Source: a virus. Taken from it: 64,000 nt of DNA. The position numbers were made by a program, and so were the translations under genes. Positions 12,020 to 21,383 of this stretch are shown here, in pieces. Each line of letters opens with the position of its first letter. Positions within the stretch are counted from its first letter, which is position 1. The notes below the pieces were generated by a model. It saw only the letters and a list, made by a program, of their open reading frames with translations, was not told the DNA's origin and did no database searches. Location: positions 1 to 64,000 of IMG/VR virus record IMGVR_UViG_3300043775_000755; one strand, 5' to 3'.

Positions 12020-12568
12020 ATGGGTTTTCAATTAAGGAGTCAATCACCTCAGCAAGATATTACAAAAAAAGTAACTTCAAAGCAAAGCCTTAACAAAGAA
12101 GGTAAATCTGAAACACATTATTACAGGGGCAATACTGAAGTGTCACCTGATGAAACTAATATACTTAAAAACAAAGATTCTCAAAAGGCTACACAGAAGA
12201 GGCAGGACTACGAAAGAAATCAACCTAACGCTGGGGTGCAATCTTTGTTGGATCCAACAGGCATTAGTCAATGGAAGGAAGCTAAAAGAGGCTTTGTAGA
12301 CTTAGCTAAAATGACAGGTTCTGCTATTGGTGTTAAATCCCAAAAAGGATATGAATGGAACACAAGTAGAGCAATAGGAGACGCTTTTGATATAGCGGGG
12401 GCAATACCCTTAGTAGGCAAAGCAAAGGCGGCTAGTCAAGGTTTAAAACTTGCAAAAAGTATTTCTAAACCACTTGTGTCAAAATTGACAAAAAACCTAG
12501 TAGCTCATGCCGCGCCAACCGCAGGTATTGCCGCAACTAATGAGTATAATAAATCAAATAAAAAATAG
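12020..12568 (+). CDS. Hypothetical virion-associated protein
   Basis: A 182-residue protein with a polar, lysine-rich N-terminal half and an alanine/glycine-rich C-terminal half containing hydrophobic stretches (I-A-G-A-I-P-L-V-G and A-A-P-T-A-G-I-A-A). This pattern is seen in internal or membrane-active phage proteins, but no family is recognised. It lies between two small basic genes at the start of the late arm. Confidence 0.55.
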   Translation: MGFQLRSQSPQQDITKKVTSKQSLNKEGKSETHYYRGNTEVSPDETNILKNKDSQKATQKRQDYERNQPNAGVQSLLDPTGISQWKEAKRGFVDLAKMTGSAIGVKSQKGYEWNTSRAIGDAFDIAGAIPLVGKAKAASQGLKLAKSISKPLVSKLTKNLVAHAAPTAGIAATNEYNKSNKK

Positions 12569-12569
12569 T

Positions 12570-12842
12570 ATGGCAAAGACAGCAGCGTGGACACGCAAAG
12601 AAGGCAAAGATCCAAAAGGCGGATTAAATGCTAAAGGAGTTGCTTCATATAGAAGAGAGAACCCAGGATCTAAATTACAAACCGCGGTTACTAAAAAACC
12701 ATCGGAATTAAAGGCAGGCAGTAAAGACGCGAAGAGACGTAAATCTTTTTGCGCTAGAATGTCTGGTATGCCAGGCCCAATGAAAAAACCAAACGGAGAA
12801 CCAACAAGAAAAAAACTTGCGTTAGACAAGTGGAATTGTTAA
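12570..12842 (+). CDS. DUF6321-like small basic protein
   Basis: The start is placed at the ATG at 12570, right after the preceding stop, not at an ATG inside the previous gene. The 90-residue product contains A-W-T-R-K-E-G-K-D-P-K-G-G-L-N-A-K-G and C-A-R-M-S-G-M-P-G-P, a pattern I associate with the DUF6321 phage family. It is very basic. Function unknown; in other phages such genes lie near structural genes, as here. Confidence 0.65.
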   Translation: MAKTAAWTRKEGKDPKGGLNAKGVASYRRENPGSKLQTAVTKKPSELKAGSKDAKRRKSFCARMSGMPGPMKKPNGEPTRKKLALDKWNC

Positions 12843-12859
12843 TATATAAAAAATAAAAA

Positions 12860-14437
12860 ATGGCAATAGCATACAGTTACCCCACTGCAACACCGGAAAT
12901 ACAAGATCTTTTAGTAGGCACAGAAATGGTTGAAGAAGGTGGCGAAGGAACACCTAGAACAAGAACATTTACTGTGGGTTCTATAGTTGAACTAGCTAGC
13001 AATGGTGTTGCCGGACCACGTGGCCCACAAGGACTTCAAGGGCTTACTGGACCACAAGGAGAACAAGGAGAACAAGGAATTGAAGGACCTCAAGGTATTG
13101 AAGGAGAACAAGGAGAACAAGGATTACGTGGAGTACAAGGTGTTGAAGGACCTCAAGGTATTGCTGGTATTGCTGGTATTCAGGGAGAAACAGGACCAAC
13201 AGGAACTCAAGGCATTCAAGGTGCTCAAGGATTATTAGGACCCGTTGGACCAGCAGGTTTAAATTGGCGAGGAGCATGGACATCAGAAACTTCCTACATT
13301 GCAGATGATGCGGTAGGTTATAATGGAGCATCTTGGTTTTGTAAACTAGCTACTTCTGGAACTATAACTCCAGACTTAGATACAACTAATTGGGCATTGC
13401 TAGCTTCGCAAGGAGCACAAGGGCAAGCGGGATTAAATGGAGCAGCAGGAGCTGCAGGTCCAACCGGCGCACAAGGAACTGCAGGACAAATAGGAACTCA
13501 AGGGCCGCAAGGTGCTCAAGGAATTCAGGGAAACCAAGGGATTCAAGGAATTCAAGGTATTAAAGGCGATCAAGGGAATCAAGGAATGCAGGGGAATCAA
13601 GGAACTCAAGGTCCGCAGGGAATTCAGGGTCCTGCTGGGGTAGACGGAGCTGTTGGGCCTGCTGGATTAGAATGGCGTGGACCATGGGCTTTAGGAACAT
13701 CTTATATTGCAGATGATGCAGTTGGGTACAACGGGGCATCTTACTTCTGTATACTCGCTACTTCAGGATCTACTCCTCCAAACTTAGATGCTAATTGGGC
13801 GTTGCTAGCTTCGCAAGGAGCGCAAGGTGTTCAAGGAGCGCAAGGAATTCAAGGACTTACTGGTGCTCAAGGATCTTCAGGTAGTCTTACGCCTATAACT
13901 GCAAGTGCTCCACTTACGGGCGGAACTATAACAACAACTGGAGTTATAGGTATATCAGTAGCAACAAATCTTACTGATGGTTACATAACTAAAGAAACCT
14001 TTGCTACATTTAACGGAAAGGCAAATGTAAACTCGCAAACATTTACCGGAACACCGTCACTCCCTATCGGAGCTACTGGAGTAACACAGGTTGCTGGAAC
14101 AAACAACACTACGCTAGCTACAACAGAGTTTGTTGCAACAGCAGCAAATAATAGACTTGTAACTGAAACAACATCAGGACATATACTAACAAATGCTGAT
14201 AGCGGAGGAATAATTATATTCAAGACAACAGTTAATCAGACATTAACAATGCCAGCCACCTCGCTAGCGGCTGGATTTGAATGTACATTTGTAACATTAG
14301 CCGGCGTAACATTAACTGTTATTCCTAATGGTAATATATTAAATAATGCTATTGGCACTTTATTGCCTCCGCAATCAAGTTTTACATTAAAGAGAATGAT
14401 GGCAGCAAACACATTCATAGCAACAGGAAACCTATAA
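12860..14437 (+). CDS. Collagen-like tail fibre protein
   Basis: A 525-residue fibre protein. Residues 1-50 form a short anchor (MAIAYSYPT..., then L-V-G-T and R-T-R-T-F-T-V) shared with the gene at 17461. Gly-X-Y collagen repeats follow in three blocks, separated by two near-identical ~55-residue modules (starting L-N-W-R-G-A-W and L-E-W-R-G-P-W) that resemble carbohydrate-binding modules. The C terminus has the beta-rich repeats and T-T-L-A-T-T-E-F-V-A-T block common at fibre ends. The likely role is a trimeric side fibre that contacts the host surface. Confidence 0.85.
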   Translation: MAIAYSYPTATPEIQDLLVGTEMVEEGGEGTPRTRTFTVGSIVELASNGVAGPRGPQGLQGLTGPQGEQGEQGIEGPQGIEGEQGEQGLRGVQGVEGPQGIAGIAGIQGETGPTGTQGIQGAQGLLGPVGPAGLNWRGAWTSETSYIADDAVGYNGASWFCKLATSGTITPDLDTTNWALLASQGAQGQAGLNGAAGAAGPTGAQGTAGQIGTQGPQGAQGIQGNQGIQGIQGIKGDQGNQGMQGNQGTQGPQGIQGPAGVDGAVGPAGLEWRGPWALGTSYIADDAVGYNGASYFCILATSGSTPPNLDANWALLASQGAQGVQGAQGIQGLTGAQGSSGSLTPITASAPLTGGTITTTGVIGISVATNLTDGYITKETFATFNGKANVNSQTFTGTPSLPIGATGVTQVAGTNNTTLATTEFVATAANNRLVTETTSGHILTNADSGGIIIFKTTVNQTLTMPATSLAAGFECTFVTLAGVTLTVIPNGNILNNAIGTLLPPQSSFTLKRMMAANTFIATGNL

Positions 14438-14439
14438 TT

Positions 14440-17400
14440 ATGAATAACTTAGCATTCCAAATATACGGAACAAAAAAAGCAACTCCCTTTCAATCTGTTT
14501 GGGATACAACAATTACTAGTCCTTTAGGAAATGAATTAACTACTAATTTAACAGCAACTGCACCATTAACTAATTGGGCACTTGCACCTGGTGGAACAAG
14601 TCTATTGACGGGAGGATATACTCATACTGTAGGGAGTACAGCTTTATTACTATTTAATTTAGTACCTATTACAGTACAACGTTATCAAATGCAGTATACA
14701 ATTACAGGAACAGGTTCAGTTGTAATTAATTTTGGAGGTGTATCTAGTGCTCCATTAACTGCTGGAACTAATGTTATAATAACATTAACAACAATAAATT
14801 CAAATGCATTATCAATTGCTCCAGATAATAATTTTACTGGAAATATAAGGTTGAGTATAAAACAAAGTGCATCAGCTTCTAATCAAATACAACTACCAAT
14901 AAATATTGCTTCTGGAAAATCAATATGGATAGACTGGGGTGATGGTCAGTATAACACTGCAAATAGTGGTAATATAATTCAAAATAGACTACATACATAT
15001 ACAATACCAGGAGAATATACAGTAAGAGTATTAGGAGATGCTTTTGGTTTTGGCTTTGGTAATCCACCTAATAGCAATCTTAATGATAGACGAAAAATAA
15101 AATCTGTATCTAGTTGGGGTAAATTAAAAATAGGGACAAATTCTTTTAATGGTTGTGTTAATGTAACTATGTCTGGAATAACTGATATTCCTGATTTAAC
15201 TGGAGTGACTAGCTTATCAAATACATTTAATACTTGTTCATTACTAACTACTGTAGGTAGAATAAATGAATGGAATACAAGTTCAGTTACCGACATGTCT
15301 GGTACGTTTTCTAGTTGTCCATTATTTAATAGCAATATTGGAAATTGGAATACTTCAGAAGTTATTAATATGTCCAATATGTTTGGATCATTTAACTCCG
15401 CAAGTAATTTTAATCAAGATATCAGTGGATGGAATGTAAGTAAGGTTACTAATATGAATCAGATGTTTGATTATGCAACATCATTTAATCAAAATCTTAG
15501 TAACTGGGAAAGATCAGGCTCTTCTTTATCGAAAGTAATATTTATGTCATATATGTTCCGAGGAGCATCTAATTTTAATAACGGTTTTGCATTAGGAGTA
15601 GCAAATCAATTACCATGGAATACTAGTGCATGTACTACTATGGAAAGTATGTTTGTTGGTGCTACAGCATTCAACTCAAACTTAGGAACAGGAACAACAC
15701 CATGGAATGTTAGTAAGGTTACTACATTTATAAGTATGTTTAATGGAGCATCTAATTTTAATAATGGAGATGAAAATGATATTACAAAATCTAAAATAAA
15801 TGATTGGAATGTAGGAGGAAGTGTAACCTCAGTTAGTATTTCTTCTATGTTCCGTAGTGCATCTAAATTTAATAGAAACATTAGTAATTGGAATGTGAGT
15901 AAGGTGACTAGTACTAGTACTATGTTCTTTGGTGCTTCTGCATTTAATCAACCTTTAGCTAATTGGGAAAGGAGTACAGTTGGGAATGTATCTACAATAA
16001 GTAATATGACTAATCTATATGCTATGTTCCAAGGTGCTTCTGCATTCAATCAAAATATAGGTAACTGGAATGTAACTAAGGTGACACAATTTGCACAAAT
16101 GTTTCAAGGTTCTGGATTTAACAATAATGGAAGTTCTGATATAAACAATTGGGTTATAAATACTACACCTGGTGCTAATGTACTTATGAATGGTATGTTT
16201 GTTACTACTGGTTTTAATCAACCATTAGATAATTGGAACACTTCTGAAGTTACTACTATGGCTTTGATGTTTGGACAATCTCCATTTAACAATGGACTTT
16301 CATTAGGAGTTGCTGGTACACTAGCATGGAATACAGCTAAAGTGACTAGGATGGATGGTATGTTTGGTACTAATTCAAGATTTAATTGTAATATAGGAAG
16401 TTGGAATGTAAATGCTTGTACCAATTTTAGTACAATGTTTCAAGAGGCTCATGCATTTAATAATGGAGGAAGTTCTAGTATAGGTACTTGGGACATAAAT
16501 ACTGCAGCAGATATTGATATGTCAAACATGTTTAAGTCTGCTACTATATTTAATCAAGACATTAGTTCTTGGAATGTATCTAAGGTAACCTCATTTTCAA
16601 GTATGTTCCATAGTGCTCCTGCTTTTACCAACGGATTAAACCAAAATACAAACCCAAGAAACCCAAGAATTGGTATAAATGGTTGGGATATAAATACTAC
16701 ACCTGCAGCATTAGTAAATATGGGTAATATGTTTAATGGTGCTGTAATTTTCAATAAAGATATTAGTTCTTGGAATGTGAGCAAGGTTACTAATATGTTT
16801 GGTATGTTTCTAAATGCTTTTGCATTTAATCAACCAATAGCAAACTGGGAAAGGACAGATTCTACATTAGCAAATGTTACTAGTATGTATTCTATGTTTG
16901 AAAACGCTGATTCATTTAACCAACCTATTGGGAACTGGAATGTTAGTAAGGTGGCTAGCATGGTTGCTATGTTTAGATATAATGCCATTTTTAATGAACC
17001 AATTGGAAACTGGAATGTTAGTAATGTAACTGATATGTCTTATATGTTTGAACAAGCTGCATCCTTCAACCAACCATTATCTAATTGGGAAAGAATATCA
17101 TCTCCTGATACTTCTACATTAGCTAAGGTGACAAATATGGCATATATGTTTAGTTCTAATCCATTTAACCAAAATATTGGAAACTGGAATATATCTAATG
17201 TAACAAATTTCAAAGGTTTTATGCAAACTAGAGTACCTACTAATTTCTCAACAACTAACCTAGATGCAATATATAATGGATGGGGTTCATTACCAAGTGT
17301 TCAACCAAATCTATCATCACCACTTGCAATAAACATAAGTTTTGGAGGAGCTAAATATACAGCTGCATCAAGTGTAAAAAGAGCAGTGTTAACATCAGCA

Positions 17401-17451
17401 CCAAATAACTGGATAATACAAGACGGAGGAATAACAACAATAATAACATAA
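14440..17451 (+). CDS. DUF285/BspA-like repeat adhesin (receptor-binding candidate)
   Basis: This 1003-residue protein has a beta-rich N terminus, a PKD-like segment with I-D-W-G-D-G-Q (about residues 165-175), then about 23 repeats of W-N-x-S-K-V-T-x-M-x-x-M-F-x-x-A-x-x-F-N. This is the DUF285 or BspA-type surface repeat known from mycoplasma and Bacteroidetes surface proteins. Some units carry W-E-R-S or W-D-I-N instead. It starts two bases after the collagen-like fibre. A receptor-binding or adhesion role is inferred. The near-identical DNA repeats make copy-number change by recombination likely. Confidence 0.85.
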   Translation: MNNLAFQIYGTKKATPFQSVWDTTITSPLGNELTTNLTATAPLTNWALAPGGTSLLTGGYTHTVGSTALLLFNLVPITVQRYQMQYTITGTGSVVINFGGVSSAPLTAGTNVIITLTTINSNALSIAPDNNFTGNIRLSIKQSASASNQIQLPINIASGKSIWIDWGDGQYNTANSGNIIQNRLHTYTIPGEYTVRVLGDAFGFGFGNPPNSNLNDRRKIKSVSSWGKLKIGTNSFNGCVNVTMSGITDIPDLTGVTSLSNTFNTCSLLTTVGRINEWNTSSVTDMSGTFSSCPLFNSNIGNWNTSEVINMSNMFGSFNSASNFNQDISGWNVSKVTNMNQMFDYATSFNQNLSNWERSGSSLSKVIFMSYMFRGASNFNNGFALGVANQLPWNTSACTTMESMFVGATAFNSNLGTGTTPWNVSKVTTFISMFNGASNFNNGDENDITKSKINDWNVGGSVTSVSISSMFRSASKFNRNISNWNVSKVTSTSTMFFGASAFNQPLANWERSTVGNVSTISNMTNLYAMFQGASAFNQNIGNWNVTKVTQFAQMFQGSGFNNNGSSDINNWVINTTPGANVLMNGMFVTTGFNQPLDNWNTSEVTTMALMFGQSPFNNGLSLGVAGTLAWNTAKVTRMDGMFGTNSRFNCNIGSWNVNACTNFSTMFQEAHAFNNGGSSSIGTWDINTAADIDMSNMFKSATIFNQDISSWNVSKVTSFSSMFHSAPAFTNGLNQNTNPRNPRIGINGWDINTTPAALVNMGNMFNGAVIFNKDISSWNVSKVTNMFGMFLNAFAFNQPIANWERTDSTLANVTSMYSMFENADSFNQPIGNWNVSKVASMVAMFRYNAIFNEPIGNWNVSNVTDMSYMFEQAASFNQPLSNWERISSPDTSTLAKVTNMAYMFSSNPFNQNIGNWNISNVTNFKGFMQTRVPTNFSTTNLDAIYNGWGSLPSVQPNLSSPLAINISFGGAKYTAASSVKRAVLTSAPNNWIIQDGGITTIIT

Positions 17452-17460
17452 TAAACCAAT

Positions 17461-20229
17461 ATGGCTATAATATATTCATATCCATTAAACGACAATATAA
17501 AGCCGTTAGATGAGTTAGTAGGTACTACTGAAAAAATTATTAATGGTCAATTAAAAACCGTTACTAGGAATTTCTTGTTACAAGATTTAGCGGAGTTCTT
17601 TATAGTTGACGGAGGACTTCAAAAAACAATAATATTAACTACAAACGATACTAGTGGTGCGGCTACTTTAGATCAGATTACAGGCGTACTCAATATACCT
17701 CAATATTCTAGTGACGGTTACCAGAACCTTCAACAGGTTACAGATTTAGGAGCAACTACTACTAATCCAATAACTATTACAGTTGGGGAAGGCGTCGTAA
17801 ATGGTATTACTTCATTTTCAGCTCAAGGATATGGTATCAAAGGAGAATCAAGTGAAAACTTTGGAGTTTATGGAACTTCACGTTCGCTAGCTGGAGTTTA
17901 TGGATTTTCAGAAAGCGAAGGTGTAAGAGGCGAAGGTTCAACGGGTGTAAAAGGGGTTGGAACATATTATGGCGTAGAAGCAAACAGTACTGATGGAGTT
18001 GGTCTTTTGGCGCAAACTAGCACAGGAATTGGAGTAACCGCTTCCTCAGAAAACAATGGTACTGCAATATATACTTATTCAACTTCTGGAAAGGGAATTG
18101 AAGTATATGGAAATGGAACAATATCTATCGATGTAAACCTAGGTAATTCAAATAAAGGTTTAGTTATAAATAGCGGTGCATCATCAACTGGTAATCCAAT
18201 AGTAGTAAATAAAAACGGAGTTGATAAATTAGTTGTAAACCAAGAAGGAGAACTTTCGATTGTCAAAATACCAGGAGGTAATGAATTCGAATATTTAATG
18301 GCAGATGGAAGCGTATCAACTGCAATTCCATTTAATCCTTCTGACTACGACCTGGATGAGTTCACCAATGCTGGAATAGATCCATTTGCTCATATATCAG
18401 ATATTGCAAATAAAGAAAATTCAGCAAATAAACAAAATTCATTAGCATTAGACGGAACAGGAACTAAGTTTCCTACAGTTGACGCGGTAAATTTGGGTAT
18501 AACTAATTCTAACTATTGGACTAAGACAGGTAATAATATACAAAATAATAATACTGGAAATACTATTTTTGGAAATGGAGTATCTTATGTAGACGCTTCT
18601 GGAAATTTTTATGGGAACTATTTTTATCCTAATACCATTCAAGGAGGTAGATTTATTAACTTAAACGCAATTAGTAGTTCATCAGCTCTTATAAAATATA
18701 ATGGCGATTATTCATCTACTTATGATAATAGAACATTAGTAGACAAAGGGTATGTAACAACTGCGTTAAGCACAAAAGAAAATTCATTACCAACTGTGCC
18801 AGTTGATGGGTATGTATTATCATCTACTACCGCCGGCGTTAGATCTTGGATTCCAATGACAGGTGGAGGCGGTGTAGGTTTAAGTGTTAATTATTATCTA
18901 AACGGCGGTACAAATCAAGGTACGTTTGGAGGTACAACTTACTATGAGTTTAGTAAAACTGCGGTAATAGGAACAGGTGCGGATTTTAATAGAAATACAA
19001 ATGGATATATAGCTTCATTTATAACTGATGTTGCAGACCCATCTTTATTGCTTATTCCTGCTGGAAATTGGAATTTAGAATTTTTCTTTTCTTCAACTAC
19101 TCCTGGGGGTTCACCTTCATTTTATGTTGAATTGTATAAATACAATGGAACTACATTTACTTTAATTGCAAGTAGTTCTGCTACTCCTGAAGGAATAACA
19201 AACGGTACGGCTATTGATGCTTATTTTACCGCATTGTCAGTACCTGAAACAGTATTAACAGTCAATGATAGATTAGCTATAAGAGTTTTTGTAAATACTT
19301 CAAGTAAAACAATTACGTTACACACACAAAACGGGCATCTTTGCGAAGTAATAACAACTTTTACTACTGGATTAACTGCTTTAAATGGATTACAAGCACA
19401 GGTTCAGAATTTTTCAGTAGGAACATCAGGAACAGACTTCGCTATAAATTCAAGTGGAAGTACACATACATTTAATTTACCAGATGCTTCAACGACATCT
19501 AGAGGAGTTGTTACTATAAATGACCAACAATTTTCAGGATTAAAAAACTTTACAGATAACATTATAGTAAACACAATTAAAATATGGAGAGGTATAACTA
19601 ATTCTCCATTTAATTTAGCTATTGGATTTGACACGTTAACCACATCAACTGGAAATCAAAATACAGTAATTGGGCATAAAGCATTATCACCTATAAATAC
19701 TTACGCGTCAAGTTTTAATACAGTTTTAGGTTACGAGGCTTATTCTAATGGCGCAGCAAATAATAATACGGCTATTGGATGGCAATCTTTATTTTCTTCC
19801 GAGGCAAATAATAATTCAGCCTTAGGATATAGTTCAGGATTACTTCTTACAACAGGTTTTCAAAATACTTTTATTGGTGCATTTGCAGGGGGTATTACTG
19901 GTCAACTAATTTCTGCTCAAAACAGTACTGCTATAGGTTATAATTCATTTACAACTAAAAATAATCAAGTTGTTTTAGGTAATTCATCTATAGTAGAAAC
20001 AATATTACGCGGAACAACTTTAGTAGATGGTGGAGTAACTAATGCCGTGGATAGTTTAATAGTTGGCGGTCCAACAAAGTGTACTCAATATAAATTAACC
20101 GCTTTAAATACAGCCCCTGCAAGTGCTACTGCAGCAGGTACATTGGGGGATATAAGGATTACCGCAGGATTTATATATGTTTGTACCGCTACAAATACCT
20201 GGGTAAGAGCAGCATTGGCAACATGGTAA
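17461..20229 (+). CDS. YadA-head-like tail fibre protein
   Basis: A 922-residue fibre protein. The first ~50 residues (MAIIYSYPL..., L-V-G-T-T, V-T-R-N-F) match the anchor of the collagen-like fibre. The middle is beta-helical with glycine-rich repeats. Residues about 720-860 carry N-N-T-A-I-G-W and N-N-S-A-L-G-Y repeats typical of trimeric adhesin heads. The tail ends with a short domain around L-G-D-I-R-I-T. The likely role is a second fibre attached at the same virion site as the first. Confidence 0.8.
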   Translation: MAIIYSYPLNDNIKPLDELVGTTEKIINGQLKTVTRNFLLQDLAEFFIVDGGLQKTIILTTNDTSGAATLDQITGVLNIPQYSSDGYQNLQQVTDLGATTTNPITITVGEGVVNGITSFSAQGYGIKGESSENFGVYGTSRSLAGVYGFSESEGVRGEGSTGVKGVGTYYGVEANSTDGVGLLAQTSTGIGVTASSENNGTAIYTYSTSGKGIEVYGNGTISIDVNLGNSNKGLVINSGASSTGNPIVVNKNGVDKLVVNQEGELSIVKIPGGNEFEYLMADGSVSTAIPFNPSDYDLDEFTNAGIDPFAHISDIANKENSANKQNSLALDGTGTKFPTVDAVNLGITNSNYWTKTGNNIQNNNTGNTIFGNGVSYVDASGNFYGNYFYPNTIQGGRFINLNAISSSSALIKYNGDYSSTYDNRTLVDKGYVTTALSTKENSLPTVPVDGYVLSSTTAGVRSWIPMTGGGGVGLSVNYYLNGGTNQGTFGGTTYYEFSKTAVIGTGADFNRNTNGYIASFITDVADPSLLLIPAGNWNLEFFFSSTTPGGSPSFYVELYKYNGTTFTLIASSSATPEGITNGTAIDAYFTALSVPETVLTVNDRLAIRVFVNTSSKTITLHTQNGHLCEVITTFTTGLTALNGLQAQVQNFSVGTSGTDFAINSSGSTHTFNLPDASTTSRGVVTINDQQFSGLKNFTDNIIVNTIKIWRGITNSPFNLAIGFDTLTTSTGNQNTVIGHKALSPINTYASSFNTVLGYEAYSNGAANNNTAIGWQSLFSSEANNNSALGYSSGLLLTTGFQNTFIGAFAGGITGQLISAQNSTAIGYNSFTTKNNQVVLGNSSIVETILRGTTLVDGGVTNAVDSLIVGGPTKCTQYKLTALNTAPASATAAGTLGDIRITAGFIYVCTATNTWVRAALATW

Positions 20230-20247
20230 ACATAAAAAATAAAAAAA

Positions 20248-20424
20248 ATGAATAACTTAGATAAAATATTAAATAAATTCATATCACGTAAACTAATGGT
20301 TTTTGTAGTTGCTTGTTTCGGATTGTTCATTGGTAATATAACATCGACTGATTGGGTTGTAGTAGCTACTGCTTATGTAGGCATTCAAGGATTTACAGAT
20401 ATAATACTAAAATTAAAACAATAA
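20248..20424 (+). CDS. Holin candidate (58 aa)
   Basis: A 58-residue frame from ATG at 20248 to TAA at 20422-20424. A basic N terminus (I-L-N-K-F-I-S-R-K) is followed by one long or two short hydrophobic segments (V-F-V-V-A-C-F-G-L-F-I and V-V-V-A-T-A-Y-V) and a basic end. It sits one base before the DUF5675 gene and just upstream of the spanin gene. Size, topology and context fit a holin. Confidence 0.62.
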   Translation: MNNLDKILNKFISRKLMVFVVACFGLFIGNITSTDWVVVATAYVGIQGFTDIILKLKQ

Positions 20425-20425
20425 A

Positions 20426-20809
20426 ATGAAAATAGAAGTTAAAAGATTGTATAAAACAGAAAATTCAACGATAGGTGAACTATATATTGACGGAGTATTT
20501 GAGTGTTTTACTTTAGAGGACAAAGAAAGAGAAGTAAAAATTAAAAGCGAAACAGCAATACCAAAAGGTAAATATAAAGTTATAATTAATAAATCAAATA
20601 GGTTTAAAAAATTACTACCATTATTATTGAATGTGCCAAACTTTGAAGGCATACGTATTCACCCTGGCAATACTAATCATGATACCGAAGGATGCATATT
20701 AACTGGAACAACTAAAGGTAAAGACTTCATAGGTAATTCAAGAATTGCTTTTAATAGATTATTTAAGAAAATGCAGTTAGCAAAAGAAATAACTTTAACG
20801 ATAACATAA
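20426..20809 (+). CDS. DUF5675 protein, endolysin candidate
   Basis: A 127-residue protein with the DUF5675 layout as I recall it: an N-terminal beta sheet, T-L-E-D-K-E-R, P-x-G-K-Y-K-V, and the block R-I-H-P-G-N with T-E-G-C-I-L-T-G. The H and G-C-I placement recalls L,D-transpeptidase-like folds. It lies between the holin candidate and the u-spanin, so a peptidoglycan-active lysin is likely by position, though no catalytic test is possible here. Confidence 0.7.
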   Translation: MKIEVKRLYKTENSTIGELYIDGVFECFTLEDKEREVKIKSETAIPKGKYKVIINKSNRFKKLLPLLLNVPNFEGIRIHPGNTNHDTEGCILTGTTKGKDFIGNSRIAFNRLFKKMQLAKEITLTIT

Positions 20810-21324
20810 TGATTAAAAAAAATAAAGGTGTAATTGCATTTTGGCTAGCTACTGTATTAGCAGTTATTTTTATAACTATGTTGTCCTCCTGTGCTTCTCG
20901 TAAAGTTATTACAGATAAAGTAGTTATCAAATCTGATAGTATTTCAATTATAAAAGATACATTGTCAATAAAAGTTGTAGATAGTAGTTACGTAAAAAAA
21001 GAAGCAATTTTAGAAGACATAATCATTAGACCAATTGATTCTTGTGCTGAATTCATTGTTGACGGCAAAGTATATAAAAACGTCACTATAACGATTAAAA
21101 AACAAACTAATAGTAACATACATTCAAAAAGTAAAAAGACTGATTTAAACACGTCTAAAACACAAAAAACAGCAGTTAAAACAGAAACTATAGTAAAGAA
21201 AAAAGAAATAGTTAAAAAAGCAAACTATATTATGCATTTAACCGCTTTATTATTTGTTATACTAGTGGGATTCATAGTTTATAAATACCATAATAAAATA
21301 AACGTACTTAGAGTATTTAGTTAA
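20809..21324 (+). CDS. Unimolecular spanin (u-spanin) candidate
   Basis: This 171-residue protein has an N-terminal lipoprotein signal (hydrophobic residues 8-24, lipobox L25-S-S-C28), a long lysine- and threonine-rich periplasmic span, and a C-terminal transmembrane helix (about 147-163). A lipidated N terminus plus C-terminal inner-membrane anchor is the defining topology of u-spanins, which fuse outer and inner membranes at the end of lysis. It overlaps the DUF5675 gene by one base, completing a lysis cassette and implying a Gram-negative host. Confidence 0.78.
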   Translation: MIKKNKGVIAFWLATVLAVIFITMLSSCASRKVITDKVVIKSDSISIIKDTLSIKVVDSSYVKKEAILEDIIIRPIDSCAEFIVDGKVYKNVTITIKKQTNSNIHSKSKKTDLNTSKTQKTAVKTETIVKKKEIVKKANYIMHLTALLFVILVGFIVYKYHNKINVLRVFS

Positions 21325-21383
21325 AAAATATTAATACTGCGTAATAATAGGAATATAATCAAATTAAATTAAATCAAATAAAT

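Noticed and set aside
13002-13331. Frames in other phases of the collagen-like gene
   Set aside because: Glycine-X-Y repeats generate open shadow frames on both strands (Lys/Leu- or Leu/Gln-rich). The real frame is the Gly-X-Y one.
12860-20229. Diversity-generating retroelement acting on the fibre genes
   Set aside because: No reverse transcriptase or template/variable repeat pair is visible in the window; the DUF285 repeats are protein-coding repeats throughout.
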